Shown one piece after another: positions 1-7,324 of a stretch of 39,367 nucleotides of DNA. This DNA is from Proteobacteria bacterium ST_bin16. GTDB lineage: Bacteria > Pseudomonadota > Gammaproteobacteria > Burkholderiales > Nitrosomonadaceae. The DNA lies in NCBI GenBank assembly GCA_002083595.1, contig MSXT01000071.1:1-39367 (forward strand), given 5' to 3'. The notes under the pieces are model-generated. The model saw nothing but the letters and a program-made list of their open reading frames with translations, was not told the origin of the DNA and did not search any database. The translations under genes were made by a program, and so were the position numbers. Every line of letters starts with the position of its first letter. Positions within the stretch are counted from its first letter, which is position 1.

Positions 1-170
1 AAGAATTCTGCAAAACTGTATCTTCCTAGTTTAGGTTTCAATGCATATTCGGTGCTATCTTCACCCCGATAGATAAACATTCCATCAGAATTATCTTTTA
101 AAATTTGTAAGATATCTGCAACACAAGTAATTTTGTCCAATGATTTTTGATTACTTACTATTTTGGGCAT
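1..170 (-). CDS. FRG-domain protein, N-terminal part (runs off the window)
   Basis: Reading the minus strand from the ATG at 170-168 gives 56 codons open to the window edge. The visible protein contains VADILQILKDNSDGMFIYRG followed by EDSTEYALKPKLGR, which matches the start of the FRG domain, named for its conserved Phe/Tyr-Arg-Gly (here YRG at about residues 34-36). FRG proteins have no settled biochemical function and are often found in phage-defence or mobile regions; that role is only inferred here. The start lies inside the last codons of purC in another frame, so the genes overlap by 20 bases, with GGAAGA about 9 bases upstream as a possible ribosome-binding site. Base use is more A+T rich than in the purine genes, which fits an acquired gene. 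The C-terminal effector part, if any, is outside the window. Confidence 0.7.
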   Translation of the reverse strand, partial: MPKIVSNQKSLDKITCVADILQILKDNSDGMFIYRGEDSTEYALKPKLGRYSFAEF

Positions 171-1065
171 TTAGATTTTCTTCCATCAACAACCGCACCG
201 CCTCCCGATACTTCTCCACCGTCTTTAGCAAAATGTCCTCCTGCAATTCAGGCGCAGGCGCTTTTTTATTCCAATCCTGCGTTTCCAGCCAGTCGCGCAC
301 GAATTGTTTGTCGAAGCTCGGTGGGTTTTGGCCGGGGTGGTATTGGCTGGCGGGCCAGAAGCGGGATGAATCGGGGGTAAGGACTTCGTCGATCAGGTAG
401 AGCTCGCCTTGCTCATCCAGGCCGAATTCGAACTTGGTATCGGCGATGATGATGCCGCGTTGCAAGGCATACTCAGCGGCTTCGGAATAGAGCCGGATGG
501 CTGTGGCGCTGACTTTGGCGGTTAATTCCCGGCCGAGCAGTTTTTCCACTTCGGCGACGGCGATGTTTTCATCGTGCGCTCCGGCGGCGGCTTTGGTCGA
601 CGGGGTGAAGATCGCGCCACCGGGCAGTTTATCCGCGAGTTTCAATCCGGCAGGCAGCGGAATACCGCAGATTGCGCCGGTTTGCTGATAATCCTTCCAG
701 CCGGAACCGACGACATAACCGCGCACGATGGCTTCGATCGACAGCGGTTTCAGGCGGCGGATCACGAAGGCGCGCCCTGCCACTTGTTTACGTTCGTTGT
801 CTGCGACGACCGATTCCGGCGCGATACCGGTGAGGTGATTCGGCAGGATATGCGCAAGTTTGTCGAACCAGAATTGCGATAACGCGGTGAGGATTTTGCC
901 TTTGCCGGGCACGGCGGTCGGCAGGATCACGTCGAACGCCGAGAGGCGGTCGGTTTGTACGATCAGTAGTTTGTCATCGCCGACGGCGTAGATGTCGCGG
1001 ACTTTGCCGCGATGTAAAAACGGCAGGCTTTTGATCGAGGTTTCAAACAGTGCGGCTTCAGTCAT
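151..1065 (-). CDS. purC: Phosphoribosylaminoimidazole-succinocarboxamide (SAICAR) synthase
   Basis: PurC joins CAIR and aspartate with ATP to make SAICAR in cytoplasmic de novo purine synthesis. The 304-residue protein carries RGKVRDIY (residues 19-26) and TDRLSAFD (38-45), then SIEAIVRGYVVGSGWKDY and LIDEVLTPDSSRFWP, all signatures of the family. At about 300 residues it belongs to the longer, yeast Ade1-like branch rather than the roughly 240-residue enterobacterial one. I place the start at the ATG at 1065, 10 bases after the purK stop. A longer reading from 1113 would add 16 residues lying over the purK end and not resembling PurC. It is the third gene of purE-purK-purC. Its last codons overlap the FRG-domain gene. 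Confidence 0.96.
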   Translation of the reverse strand: MTEAALFETSIKSLPFLHRGKVRDIYAVGDDKLLIVQTDRLSAFDVILPTAVPGKGKILTALSQFWFDKLAHILPNHLTGIAPESVVADNERKQVAGRAFVIRRLKPLSIEAIVRGYVVGSGWKDYQQTGAICGIPLPAGLKLADKLPGGAIFTPSTKAAAGAHDENIAVAEVEKLLGRELTAKVSATAIRLYSEAAEYALQRGIIIADTKFEFGLDEQGELYLIDEVLTPDSSRFWPASQYHPGQNPPSFDKQFVRDWLETQDWNKKAPAPELQEDILLKTVEKYREAVRLLMEENLNAQNSK

Positions 1066-1075
1066 GGTGTTCACT

Positions 1076-2209
1076 TCACTTGGATTCGAGTTGTTGTTTG
1101 ATGTGCAGCGCATCGTGCAATGCAGTGGCGGTATCGGTGCTCAGCACGGTGAAATGCCCCATCTTGCGCCCGGGGCGCGCCTCGCTTTTGCCGTACAGGT
1201 GCAATTTGGCCGATGGATGTTGCAGCACGATATTCCAGTCGGGATCGCCGTTGCGCCACACGTCGCCAAGCAGGTTGATCATCACCGCGGGGCTGAGTTG
1301 CGCAGTCGAGCCGAGCGGTAAACCGCACAATGTGCGCACTTGCTGCTCGAATTGGGACGTGACGCAGGCGTCGATCGAATAATGCCCGCTGTTATGCGGA
1401 CGCGGCGCGATTTCGTTGATCACCAGTTCGTCGTCTTGCAGCACGAAAAATTCGACGCACAACACCCCCTGATAATTGAGACTCTTCGCAATCTGACAGG
1501 CGATTTCCTGCGCTTTTCCGGCCAGCAGTGGAGAAATCGGGGCAGGCACGATGCTGACATCCAGGATGCCGTTGACGTGCTGATTCTCGGCGACCGGGAA
1601 AGTTTGCATTTCGCCAGCGCTGCCGCGCGCCACGACCACCGAGATTTCGCTTTTCAGCGGCATGAATTTTTCCAGCACGCACACGGCGTGATTCAACTGC
1701 GCATACGCCGCCAGTAATTCCGCGTCGCTGGATACCTTGATCTGACCTTTACCGTCGTAACCGAACTGACTGACTTTCAGAATTCCTGGCAACAACTCCG
1801 CGGCATCCTGGTCGGCAAAGTCATCCGCCTGCTGTATGACCGCAAACGGGGCGACGGCAAAGCCATTGATACCGAGAAATTGTTTTTCCGCAATCCTGTT
1901 TTGCGCGACCGAAACACTGTACGCATCCGGGCTGACGACACAGGATTTGGCCAGTTTTCGCAGCGAATTCGCGGGGATATTTTCAAATTCGGTGGTTATC
2001 GCCGCGCATTGGCTGCCGAGTTTTTCCAGCGCTTCCGGATCGTCGTAATTCGCACAAATGAATGCATCGGCAACGCGCCCGGCCGGGCTGCCGCTATCCG
2101 GATCCAGCACCGTGACTGGGTAGCCCATTTGCTGCGCGGCTTGCACGAACATGCGCCCGAGCTGCCCGCCTCCCAGCACACCGAGCATGGCTCCCGGCAT
2201 AATCGCCAT
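1076..2209 (-). CDS. purK: N5-carboxyaminoimidazole ribonucleotide synthase (ATP-grasp)
   Basis: PurK uses ATP and bicarbonate to carboxylate AIR to N5-CAIR, the substrate of PurE. The 377-residue protein begins with a nucleotide-binding GVLGGGQLGRM segment (about residues 10-20). It continues as an ATP-grasp enzyme with GFAVAPFAVI, YDGKGQIKV, a VLEKFMPLKSEISVVVAR strand-turn and the ligand region NEIAPRPHNSGHYSIDAC. Length and motif order are normal. The ATG overlaps the purE stop by one base (TAATG at 2209), so translation is probably coupled to purE. The product is used in the cytoplasm in step with PurE, encoded just upstream. Confidence 0.96.
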   Translation of the reverse strand: MAIMPGAMLGVLGGGQLGRMFVQAAQQMGYPVTVLDPDSGSPAGRVADAFICANYDDPEALEKLGSQCAAITTEFENIPANSLRKLAKSCVVSPDAYSVSVAQNRIAEKQFLGINGFAVAPFAVIQQADDFADQDAAELLPGILKVSQFGYDGKGQIKVSSDAELLAAYAQLNHAVCVLEKFMPLKSEISVVVARGSAGEMQTFPVAENQHVNGILDVSIVPAPISPLLAGKAQEIACQIAKSLNYQGVLCVEFFVLQDDELVINEIAPRPHNSGHYSIDACVTSQFEQQVRTLCGLPLGSTAQLSPAVMINLLGDVWRNGDPDWNIVLQHPSAKLHLYGKSEARPGRKMGHFTVLSTDTATALHDALHIKQQLESK

Positions 2210-2697
2210 TATTGCTGCAACTCGGCGTTAAGTACGGATTCGGTTTGTTTGCGCCGGTACGCGTCCAACTGCGCACTCAATTCACTGTTATTCACCGCCA
2301 ATAGCGCCACCGCAAACAATCCGGCATTGGCTGCTCCGGCTTGGCCAATGGCAAACGTGGCAACGGGGATGCCTTTCGGCATTTGCACAATCGACAGCAA
2401 TGAATCCAAGCCTTGTAGATGTTTGGAGTTCACCGGGACGCCCAGCACCGGCAGCGTGGTTTTGGCCGCAATCATACCGGGCAAATGCGCCGCGCCGCCC
2501 GCACCGGCGATAATGCATTGAATGCCGCGCGCTTTGGCTTCTCCGGCGAACTGAAACAGTAAATCCGGTGTGCGATGGGCCGAAACCACTTTAGCCTCAT
2601 AGGCGATATGAAATTCATCCAGAATAGCAACCGCATGCTGCATCACATCCCAATCGCTTTTACTTCCCATCACTACGCTGACTAACGGTTTAATCAT
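2209..2697 (-). CDS. purE: N5-carboxyaminoimidazole ribonucleotide mutase
   Basis: Class I PurE moves the carboxyl group of N5-CAIR to carbon 4 to give CAIR. From the ATG at 2697 the protein has 162 residues, the usual bacterial size, with MGSKSDWDVM at residues 10-19, SAHRTPD at 39-45 and AGAGGAAHLPGM at 64-75, which form the nucleotide-binding and catalytic loops. An upstream in-frame start at 2754 would add 19 hydrophobic residues that the family lacks, so I reject it. It is the first gene of purE-purK-purC, with one-base stop/start overlap to purK. A candidate promoter lies at 2778-2805. Confidence 0.96.
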   Translation of the reverse strand: MIKPLVSVVMGSKSDWDVMQHAVAILDEFHIAYEAKVVSAHRTPDLLFQFAGEAKARGIQCIIAGAGGAAHLPGMIAAKTTLPVLGVPVNSKHLQGLDSLLSIVQMPKGIPVATFAIGQAGAANAGLFAVALLAVNNSELSAQLDAYRRKQTESVLNAELQQ

Positions 2698-2777
2698 TTC
2701 ACTGTAACTGGCAAAAATTAAAAATAAATATCCAAGAGAATGTTGTACTATCACACCCTGAAAGCGCGGCTGGCTAT

Positions 2778-2805
2778 TTTATAAGTCTGTGCAATAATCG
2801 TGTAA
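2778..2805 (-). promoter_or_regulatory. Candidate sigma-70 promoter for purE-purK-purC
   Basis: On the minus strand TTACAC (2805-2800) is followed after 16 bases by TATAAA (2783-2778). The -10 fits the consensus at five of six positions and the -35 at four. Transcription would start near 2771 and leave a leader of about 70 bases before the purE ATG. No PurR-type operator was recognised. This is pattern matching only. Confidence 0.4.
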
Positions 2806-2924
2806 TTTATTTCGATCGCTGCAACAAAAAACACAACTGGTATTATACTCACCTGATTTAACAGCGAGCTTTTCATTGATTTGCGTTTAAAACTTTACCA
2901 GCTATCCATAAAACCGGCATTTGC

Positions 2925-3356
2925 ATGAATTTTCAACGCGGAAAACAAAATAACGATCCGGAAATCAATCTGATACCGATGATCGATGTGTTATTGGTGA
3001 TTTTGATTTTTTTGGTGGTGACGACGACCTATTCAAAATTTGCCGAGCTTGAAATCAGTTTGCCGGAAACCAGTGCGGAACAAGTCGATAAAAATATCGA
3101 GAAACCGAACAACATCGATATCACGGTCAGCGCGCTGGGTGATTACACCATCAATCGGGTAGCGGTTAAATCCGCCAGTATCGAGAGTCTGCGCGATGCC
3201 TTAATGGCTGCAGCCAAGAACCAGCCGGATCCGTTTATCATCATCAACGCGGATGCAAAAGCGACGCACCAATCGGTCATTACGGTAATGGAAGCGGCGC
3301 GCTTGGCAGGCTACAATAAAATCACGTTCACCACGGAAACGAACAATACCCGGTAA
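2925..3356 (+). CDS. exbD: ExbD/TolR-family proton-channel subunit
   Basis: ExbD/TolR proteins are single-pass inner-membrane subunits that work with a MotA/TolQ/ExbB-type partner to turn proton flow into motion, powering TonB transport or outer-membrane upkeep. This 143-residue protein has a short charged cytoplasmic start, one membrane helix at about 17-35 containing the diagnostic acidic residue (MIDVLLVILIFL, Asp21), and a periplasmic domain ending near residue 140. No ExbB/TolQ or TonB gene is adjacent, which is unusual, so the partner must be encoded elsewhere. ExbD versus TolR cannot be decided from the sequence. The ATG at 2925 lacks a clear ribosome-binding site. sodB follows on the same strand. 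Confidence 0.88.
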   Translation: MNFQRGKQNNDPEINLIPMIDVLLVILIFLVVTTTYSKFAELEISLPETSAEQVDKNIEKPNNIDITVSALGDYTINRVAVKSASIESLRDALMAAAKNQPDPFIIINADAKATHQSVITVMEAARLAGYNKITFTTETNNTR

Positions 3357-3420
3357 AGGGAGTGATCAAATGTTTGATTTCCTAAAAAATTACACCAAAA
3401 AACTCACTAAGGAGACCCAT

Positions 3421-4062
3421 ATGTCCACTATCAATGTCGATAATTTTTCCCAAGCCGCTCAAGCCGGTACACAATATATTCTGGCACCCCTGCCCTACGC
3501 AAACACTGCGCTGGATCCGGTCATTAGCGCCAACACGCTGAGTTTCCACTATGGCAAGCACCACAAAACCTATGTCGACAACTTGAATAATCTGCTGGCA
3601 AATAGCGATCTGGCCGGTAAATCGCTGGAGGATATTATTCGCGCATCCGCCGGGCAAGCGGACAAAGCCGCAATTTTCAATAACGCCGCGCAAGTCTGGA
3701 ACCATATGTTCTATTGGCATAGCCTGAAACCGAATGGCGGCGGCGAACCTTCCGCAGCACTGAAGCAAAAAATTGAAGCCTCATTCGGCAGTCTGGAAGC
3801 GTGCAAAAAAGAATTCGCGCAAGCGGCGCTGACACAGTTCGGCAGCGGCTGGGCGTGGCTGGTTGTGGATGGCGGTAAAATCGCCATCGCTAAAACCGGC
3901 AACGCGGAAACACCGATCACCAAAAATATCCGCCCCCTGCTGACTATCGACGTATGGGAACACGCTTATTATCTGGATTATCAAAACCGCCGCGCCGATT
4001 ACGCCAATGCGATTTTGGATAAATTAATCAATTGGGATTTCGCGGAAGCTAACCTCGGATAA
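3421..4062 (+). CDS. sodB: Iron superoxide dismutase
   Basis: The enzyme disproportionates superoxide to peroxide and oxygen. The 213-residue protein has the metal ligands His43 (SFHYGKHHKTYV), His95 (WNHMFYWHS), Asp177 and His181 (IDVWEHAYYLDYQNRR). Gln91 next to QVWNH and the FGSGWAWLV segment point to the iron form. I chose the ATG at 3421 because AAGGAG sits just upstream (about 3411-3416). An upstream in-frame ATG at 3370 would add 17 residues that look unlike an export signal. Even from 3421 there are about 16 residues before the family's usual LPYA start. It precedes hisG by 11 bases, so the two may share a transcript. Confidence 0.95.
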   Translation: MSTINVDNFSQAAQAGTQYILAPLPYANTALDPVISANTLSFHYGKHHKTYVDNLNNLLANSDLAGKSLEDIIRASAGQADKAAIFNNAAQVWNHMFYWHSLKPNGGGEPSAALKQKIEASFGSLEACKKEFAQAALTQFGSGWAWLVVDGGKIAIAKTGNAETPITKNIRPLLTIDVWEHAYYLDYQNRRADYANAILDKLINWDFAEANLG

Positions 4063-4073
4063 TTCCGGATTTT

Positions 4074-4718
4074 ATGACTGATATCACGATCGCCCTATCA
4101 AAAGGGCGAATTTTTGAAGACACGGCGCCACTGTTAAAAGCAGCGGGTATCGTTGCGCTGGACGATCCCGAATCGTCACGCAAATTGATTCTATCCACCA
4201 ATCGGGCCAATGTCCGCCTGATTATCGTGCGCGCCTCGGATGTGCCGACTTATGTGCAATACGGCGCGGCCGATCTGGGCATTGCCGGGAAGGATGTGCT
4301 GCAGGAACATGGCGGCACCGGGCTGTATCAACCGCTAGATCTGAACATCGCGCGCTGCCGCATGATGGTGGCTGTACCCAATGGTTTCGATTACGACTCC
4401 GCCGTGCGTCAAGGCGCACGGTTACGCATTGCCACCAAATATGTGCAAACCGCCCGCGAGCACTTTGCTTCAAAAGGTGTGCATGTCGATCTGATCAAGT
4501 TGTACGGTTCGATGGAACTGGCACCATTAGTCGGCCTGGCCGATGCCATCGTCGATCTCGTGTCCAGTGGTAACACACTAAAAGCCAATAATCTTGTCGC
4601 GGTCGAAGAGATTATGCAGATTTCGTCCCGGTTGATCGTCAACCAGGCTGCACTGAAACTGAAACAGGATGCCATTCAGCCGGTGCTGGATGCATTTTCC
4701 GCTGCGGTGAAAAAGTAG
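4074..4718 (+). CDS. hisG: ATP phosphoribosyltransferase, short (HisZ-dependent) form
   Basis: HisG condenses ATP with PRPP in the first, feedback-controlled step of histidine synthesis. The 214-residue protein has ITIALSKGRIFEDTAPLL at the start, ADLGIAGKDVL, LYGSMELAPLVGLADAIVDL and the PRPP loop SSGNTLKAN. It ends before the C-terminal regulatory domain of the roughly 300-residue long form. Short HisG needs the HisZ subunit for activity and histidine control; no hisZ is in this window. It lies 11 bases after sodB and 31 bases before hisD, all on the same strand. Confidence 0.96.
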   Translation: MTDITIALSKGRIFEDTAPLLKAAGIVALDDPESSRKLILSTNRANVRLIIVRASDVPTYVQYGAADLGIAGKDVLQEHGGTGLYQPLDLNIARCRMMVAVPNGFDYDSAVRQGARLRIATKYVQTAREHFASKGVHVDLIKLYGSMELAPLVGLADAIVDLVSSGNTLKANNLVAVEEIMQISSRLIVNQAALKLKQDAIQPVLDAFSAAVKK

Positions 4719-4749
4719 ATAGCCGTGCGCATCTGAAACCACTCATACC

Positions 4750-6057
4750 ATGATTCAAATAAAACGATTCAACTCCACCGATTCCGATTTCAATGCCTGT
4801 CTCGACAAGCTCCTGGCTTTTGAAAATGCGCAGGATGATGCCGTCGATGTCACGGTTGCCAACATCCTCGCCGATATCCGCAGCCGCAAGGATGCCGCGC
4901 TGATCGAATACACCAATCGTTTCGACCGGCTGGCCATTCAATCCGCCAAAGACCTCGAGCTGACGCAGGATCAATTGCAGCATTCGTTAGCAACATTGCC
5001 GGATGCGGAACGGACTGCATTACAGCAAGCAGCGGAACGGGTGCGCAGCTATCACGAAAAACAACCACTCAGTTCCTGGCAATACACCGATGCCGATGGC
5101 ACGTTATTGGGGCAGAAAGTGACCGCGCTGGATCGTGTGGGTCTTTATGTGCCGGGCGGCAAAGCTTCATATCCGTCGTCGGTACTAATGAACGCGATCC
5201 CGGCCAAAGTCGCTGGCGTGCAAGAATTGATCATGGTTGTCCCTACCCCGGATGGCGAACGAAACGATATGGTGCTGGCGGCTGCGGCCATTAGCAAAGT
5301 GGATCGCGTTTTCACCATCGGTGGCGCGCAAGCGATCGGCGCATTGGCGTACGGCACCGAAACCGTACCGCCGGTCGACAAAATCGTCGGCCCTGGCAAT
5401 GCGTACGTTGCAGCGGCCAAACGCCGGGTGTTCGGTATCGTCGGTATCGATATGGTGGCCGGGCCTTCTGAAATCCTGGTGATCTGCGACGGTAAAACCA
5501 ATCCCGACTGGATTGCGATGGATTTGTTTTCCCAAGCGGAACATGACGAGCTGGCGCAGTCGATCTTGTTGTCGCCGGATGCGGAATTTCTGAATCAAGT
5601 CGCACAAAGCATTGACCGTCAATTGGCGGCAATGCCCCGCCACAGTGTCATCCGCGCTTCGCTGGAAAATCGCGGCGCATTGATTCAGGTGCAAGATCTG
5701 GACGAAGCTTGTGCGATCGCTAACAAAATCGCACCGGAACACCTGGAATTATCGGTTGAGCAACCGGAAAAATGGGGCGATAAAATCCGCCATGCCGGTG
5801 CTATTTTTCTTGGCCGTAATGCTTGTGAAGCGTTGGGTGATTATTGCGCCGGCCCCAATCACGTGCTGCCGACCTCACGCACTGCGCGCTTCTCGTCGCC
5901 ACTCGGCGTTTACGATTTTCAAAAACGCAGCAGTCTGATTCAAGTATCACAGCAAGGCGCCGAAAAGCTCGGGAAAATTGCATCGATACTGGCTAACGGC
6001 GAAGGATTACAGGCGCACGCAAAATCGGCGGAATATCGCTATATTAAACACCGGTAA
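4750..6057 (+). CDS. hisD: Histidinol dehydrogenase
   Basis: HisD is the zinc- and NAD-dependent enzyme that oxidises L-histidinol to L-histidine in two steps. The 435-residue length is normal. Visible family segments are LYVPGGKASYPSSVLMNAIP, GPGNAYVAAAKRRVFG, DMVAGPSEILVICDG, the metal-binding region SQAEHDELAQSILLS, IAPEHLELSVE and GDYCAGPNHVLPTS. It follows hisG by 31 bases, giving the common hisG-hisD pairing. The next gene is an RNA methyltransferase rather than hisC, so the remaining histidine genes are elsewhere. Confidence 0.97.
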   Translation: MIQIKRFNSTDSDFNACLDKLLAFENAQDDAVDVTVANILADIRSRKDAALIEYTNRFDRLAIQSAKDLELTQDQLQHSLATLPDAERTALQQAAERVRSYHEKQPLSSWQYTDADGTLLGQKVTALDRVGLYVPGGKASYPSSVLMNAIPAKVAGVQELIMVVPTPDGERNDMVLAAAAISKVDRVFTIGGAQAIGALAYGTETVPPVDKIVGPGNAYVAAAKRRVFGIVGIDMVAGPSEILVICDGKTNPDWIAMDLFSQAEHDELAQSILLSPDAEFLNQVAQSIDRQLAAMPRHSVIRASLENRGALIQVQDLDEACAIANKIAPEHLELSVEQPEKWGDKIRHAGAIFLGRNACEALGDYCAGPNHVLPTSRTARFSSPLGVYDFQKRSSLIQVSQQGAEKLGKIASILANGEGLQAHAKSAEYRYIKHR

Positions 6058-6088
6058 TGACGCATAGCGTGAACTGATCTTGCACCTC

Positions 6089-6913
6089 ATGCCAGTCATT
6101 ACGTCACGCGACCACCCGCTCATCAAACAACTGATCAGACTGGAAGAGTCGTCGCAATATCGCAAGAAAACCGGCTTAACGCTGCTCGACGGCATCCATC
6201 TGATTCAGATCTATTGTTCCGTGCTCGGCGCTCCCGAAAATCTGATCGTCAGCAAGGCGTATATCGACGATAGCGAGAATGAGCACTTTCTCACCATTCT
6301 CTTCGGTCACACCCCCCCCAAACTGACGGTAGTCAGCAATCTCTTATTTCGCGAGATATCTCCGGTCAAAACACCGTCCGGCATCCTCGCGCTGATTGCA
6401 CTTCCCGGGGTGAAAAAAGATGTCAGTAACGGGAAGGAGATGTTCAGCGTTCTGCTGGAAACCATCCAGGATCCCGGCAATTTGGGCTCAATTCTGCGTT
6501 CCGCCGCTGCCGCCAACGTTAAGGATGTTTACCTGTCCAAGCAATGCGCCGATGCCTGGTCGCCAAAAACGCTCAGAGCCGCGATGGGGGCACACTTCTT
6601 TTTGCACATCCATGAAGACAGTGATTTGCAAAAGGTCGCACAGCAATTTTCCGGAACGGTCATTGCTACATCGATACAAGCCAATCGGAATCTTTTTGAA
6701 ATCTCTCTGGTTGGCCCCACCGCTTTTGTATTCGGTAACGAAGGTGCTGGATTATCCAAGGAAATGATCCAGGCAGCAGACGAAAACATTGTGATTCCCA
6801 TGCCCGGTAAAACCGAATCATTAAATGCGGCAGCCGCGGCGGCCATTTGTTTTTTTGAAAAAGTCCGCCAGGACAGAGCATACGCGGCGTCAACCGCTAT
6901 TGGAACAAAATAA
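6089..6913 (+). CDS. TrmH/SpoU-family RNA 2'-O-ribose methyltransferase
   Basis: The 274-residue protein is a SPOUT-class SAM-dependent methyltransferase that methylates ribose 2'-OH in tRNA or rRNA. Its N-terminal part (about 1-95, VITSRDHPLIKQLIRL) resembles the RNA-binding substrate domain. The C-terminal knot carries all three SpoU motifs: IQDPGNLGSILRSAAAANV, FVFGNEGAGLS and IPMPGKTESLNAAAAAAICF. The target nucleotide cannot be told from sequence; RlmB-like and TrmH-like proteins share these motifs. I take the ATG at 6089 rather than the TTG at 6080. It lies 31 bases after hisD and may be transcribed with it. Confidence 0.9.
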   Translation: MPVITSRDHPLIKQLIRLEESSQYRKKTGLTLLDGIHLIQIYCSVLGAPENLIVSKAYIDDSENEHFLTILFGHTPPKLTVVSNLLFREISPVKTPSGILALIALPGVKKDVSNGKEMFSVLLETIQDPGNLGSILRSAAAANVKDVYLSKQCADAWSPKTLRAAMGAHFFLHIHEDSDLQKVAQQFSGTVIATSIQANRNLFEISLVGPTAFVFGNEGAGLSKEMIQAADENIVIPMPGKTESLNAAAAAAICFFEKVRQDRAYAASTAIGTK

Positions 6914-6963
6914 CAGGCGGTGTATGATACCGCACCCATCAAAACAGTCACTTTGGAGCACCT

Positions 6964-7320
6964 ATGAAATTTTCTTCTTTATCTCTCATCACCTTGATGG
7001 GATGTTTGTTGTTCAGTTCCGCCCAAGTCATGGCCATTCACCATGAACCGCAAGATTCCCAGTCACCGCATGCATCCAGCGGAAAAGTGGCGAACAACGA
7101 AGGAACCGTTGTCGATATCATCGATACTACCGGCTATACCTACATGGAATTGGAAAATTCCGGCAACCGCTTCTGGATCGCCGCACCGACGACCAAAGTG
7201 AACAAGGGCGATCGCATTCGTTTCGTTCAAGATATGGTCATGACCAACTTCACCAGCAAAACACTGAACCGCACTTTCGGTACACTCGTTTTCGTTTCTT
7301 CCACGGAAGTGAAGAAATAA
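6964..7320 (+). CDS. NrfJ-like small periplasmic protein
   Basis: This 118-residue protein has a typical Sec signal peptide, with the hydrophobic stretch at about residues 6-20 and cleavage likely after VMA. The mature part reads as a small beta domain with GTVVDIIDTTGYTYMELE, FWIAAPTTKV and NFTSKTLNRTFGTLVFV. This pattern is typical of the NrfJ-related family, small exported OB-fold-like proteins sometimes found near multihaem cytochromes or copper proteins; their role is unclear. A GGAGC ribosome-binding site precedes the ATG at 6964. It stands alone after the methyltransferase and meets uvrB tail to tail with only 4 bases between the stops. Confidence 0.75.
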   Translation: MKFSSLSLITLMGCLLFSSAQVMAIHHEPQDSQSPHASSGKVANNEGTVVDIIDTTGYTYMELENSGNRFWIAAPTTKVNKGDRIRFVQDMVMTNFTSKTLNRTFGTLVFVSSTEVKK

Positions 7321-7324
7321 TTAC

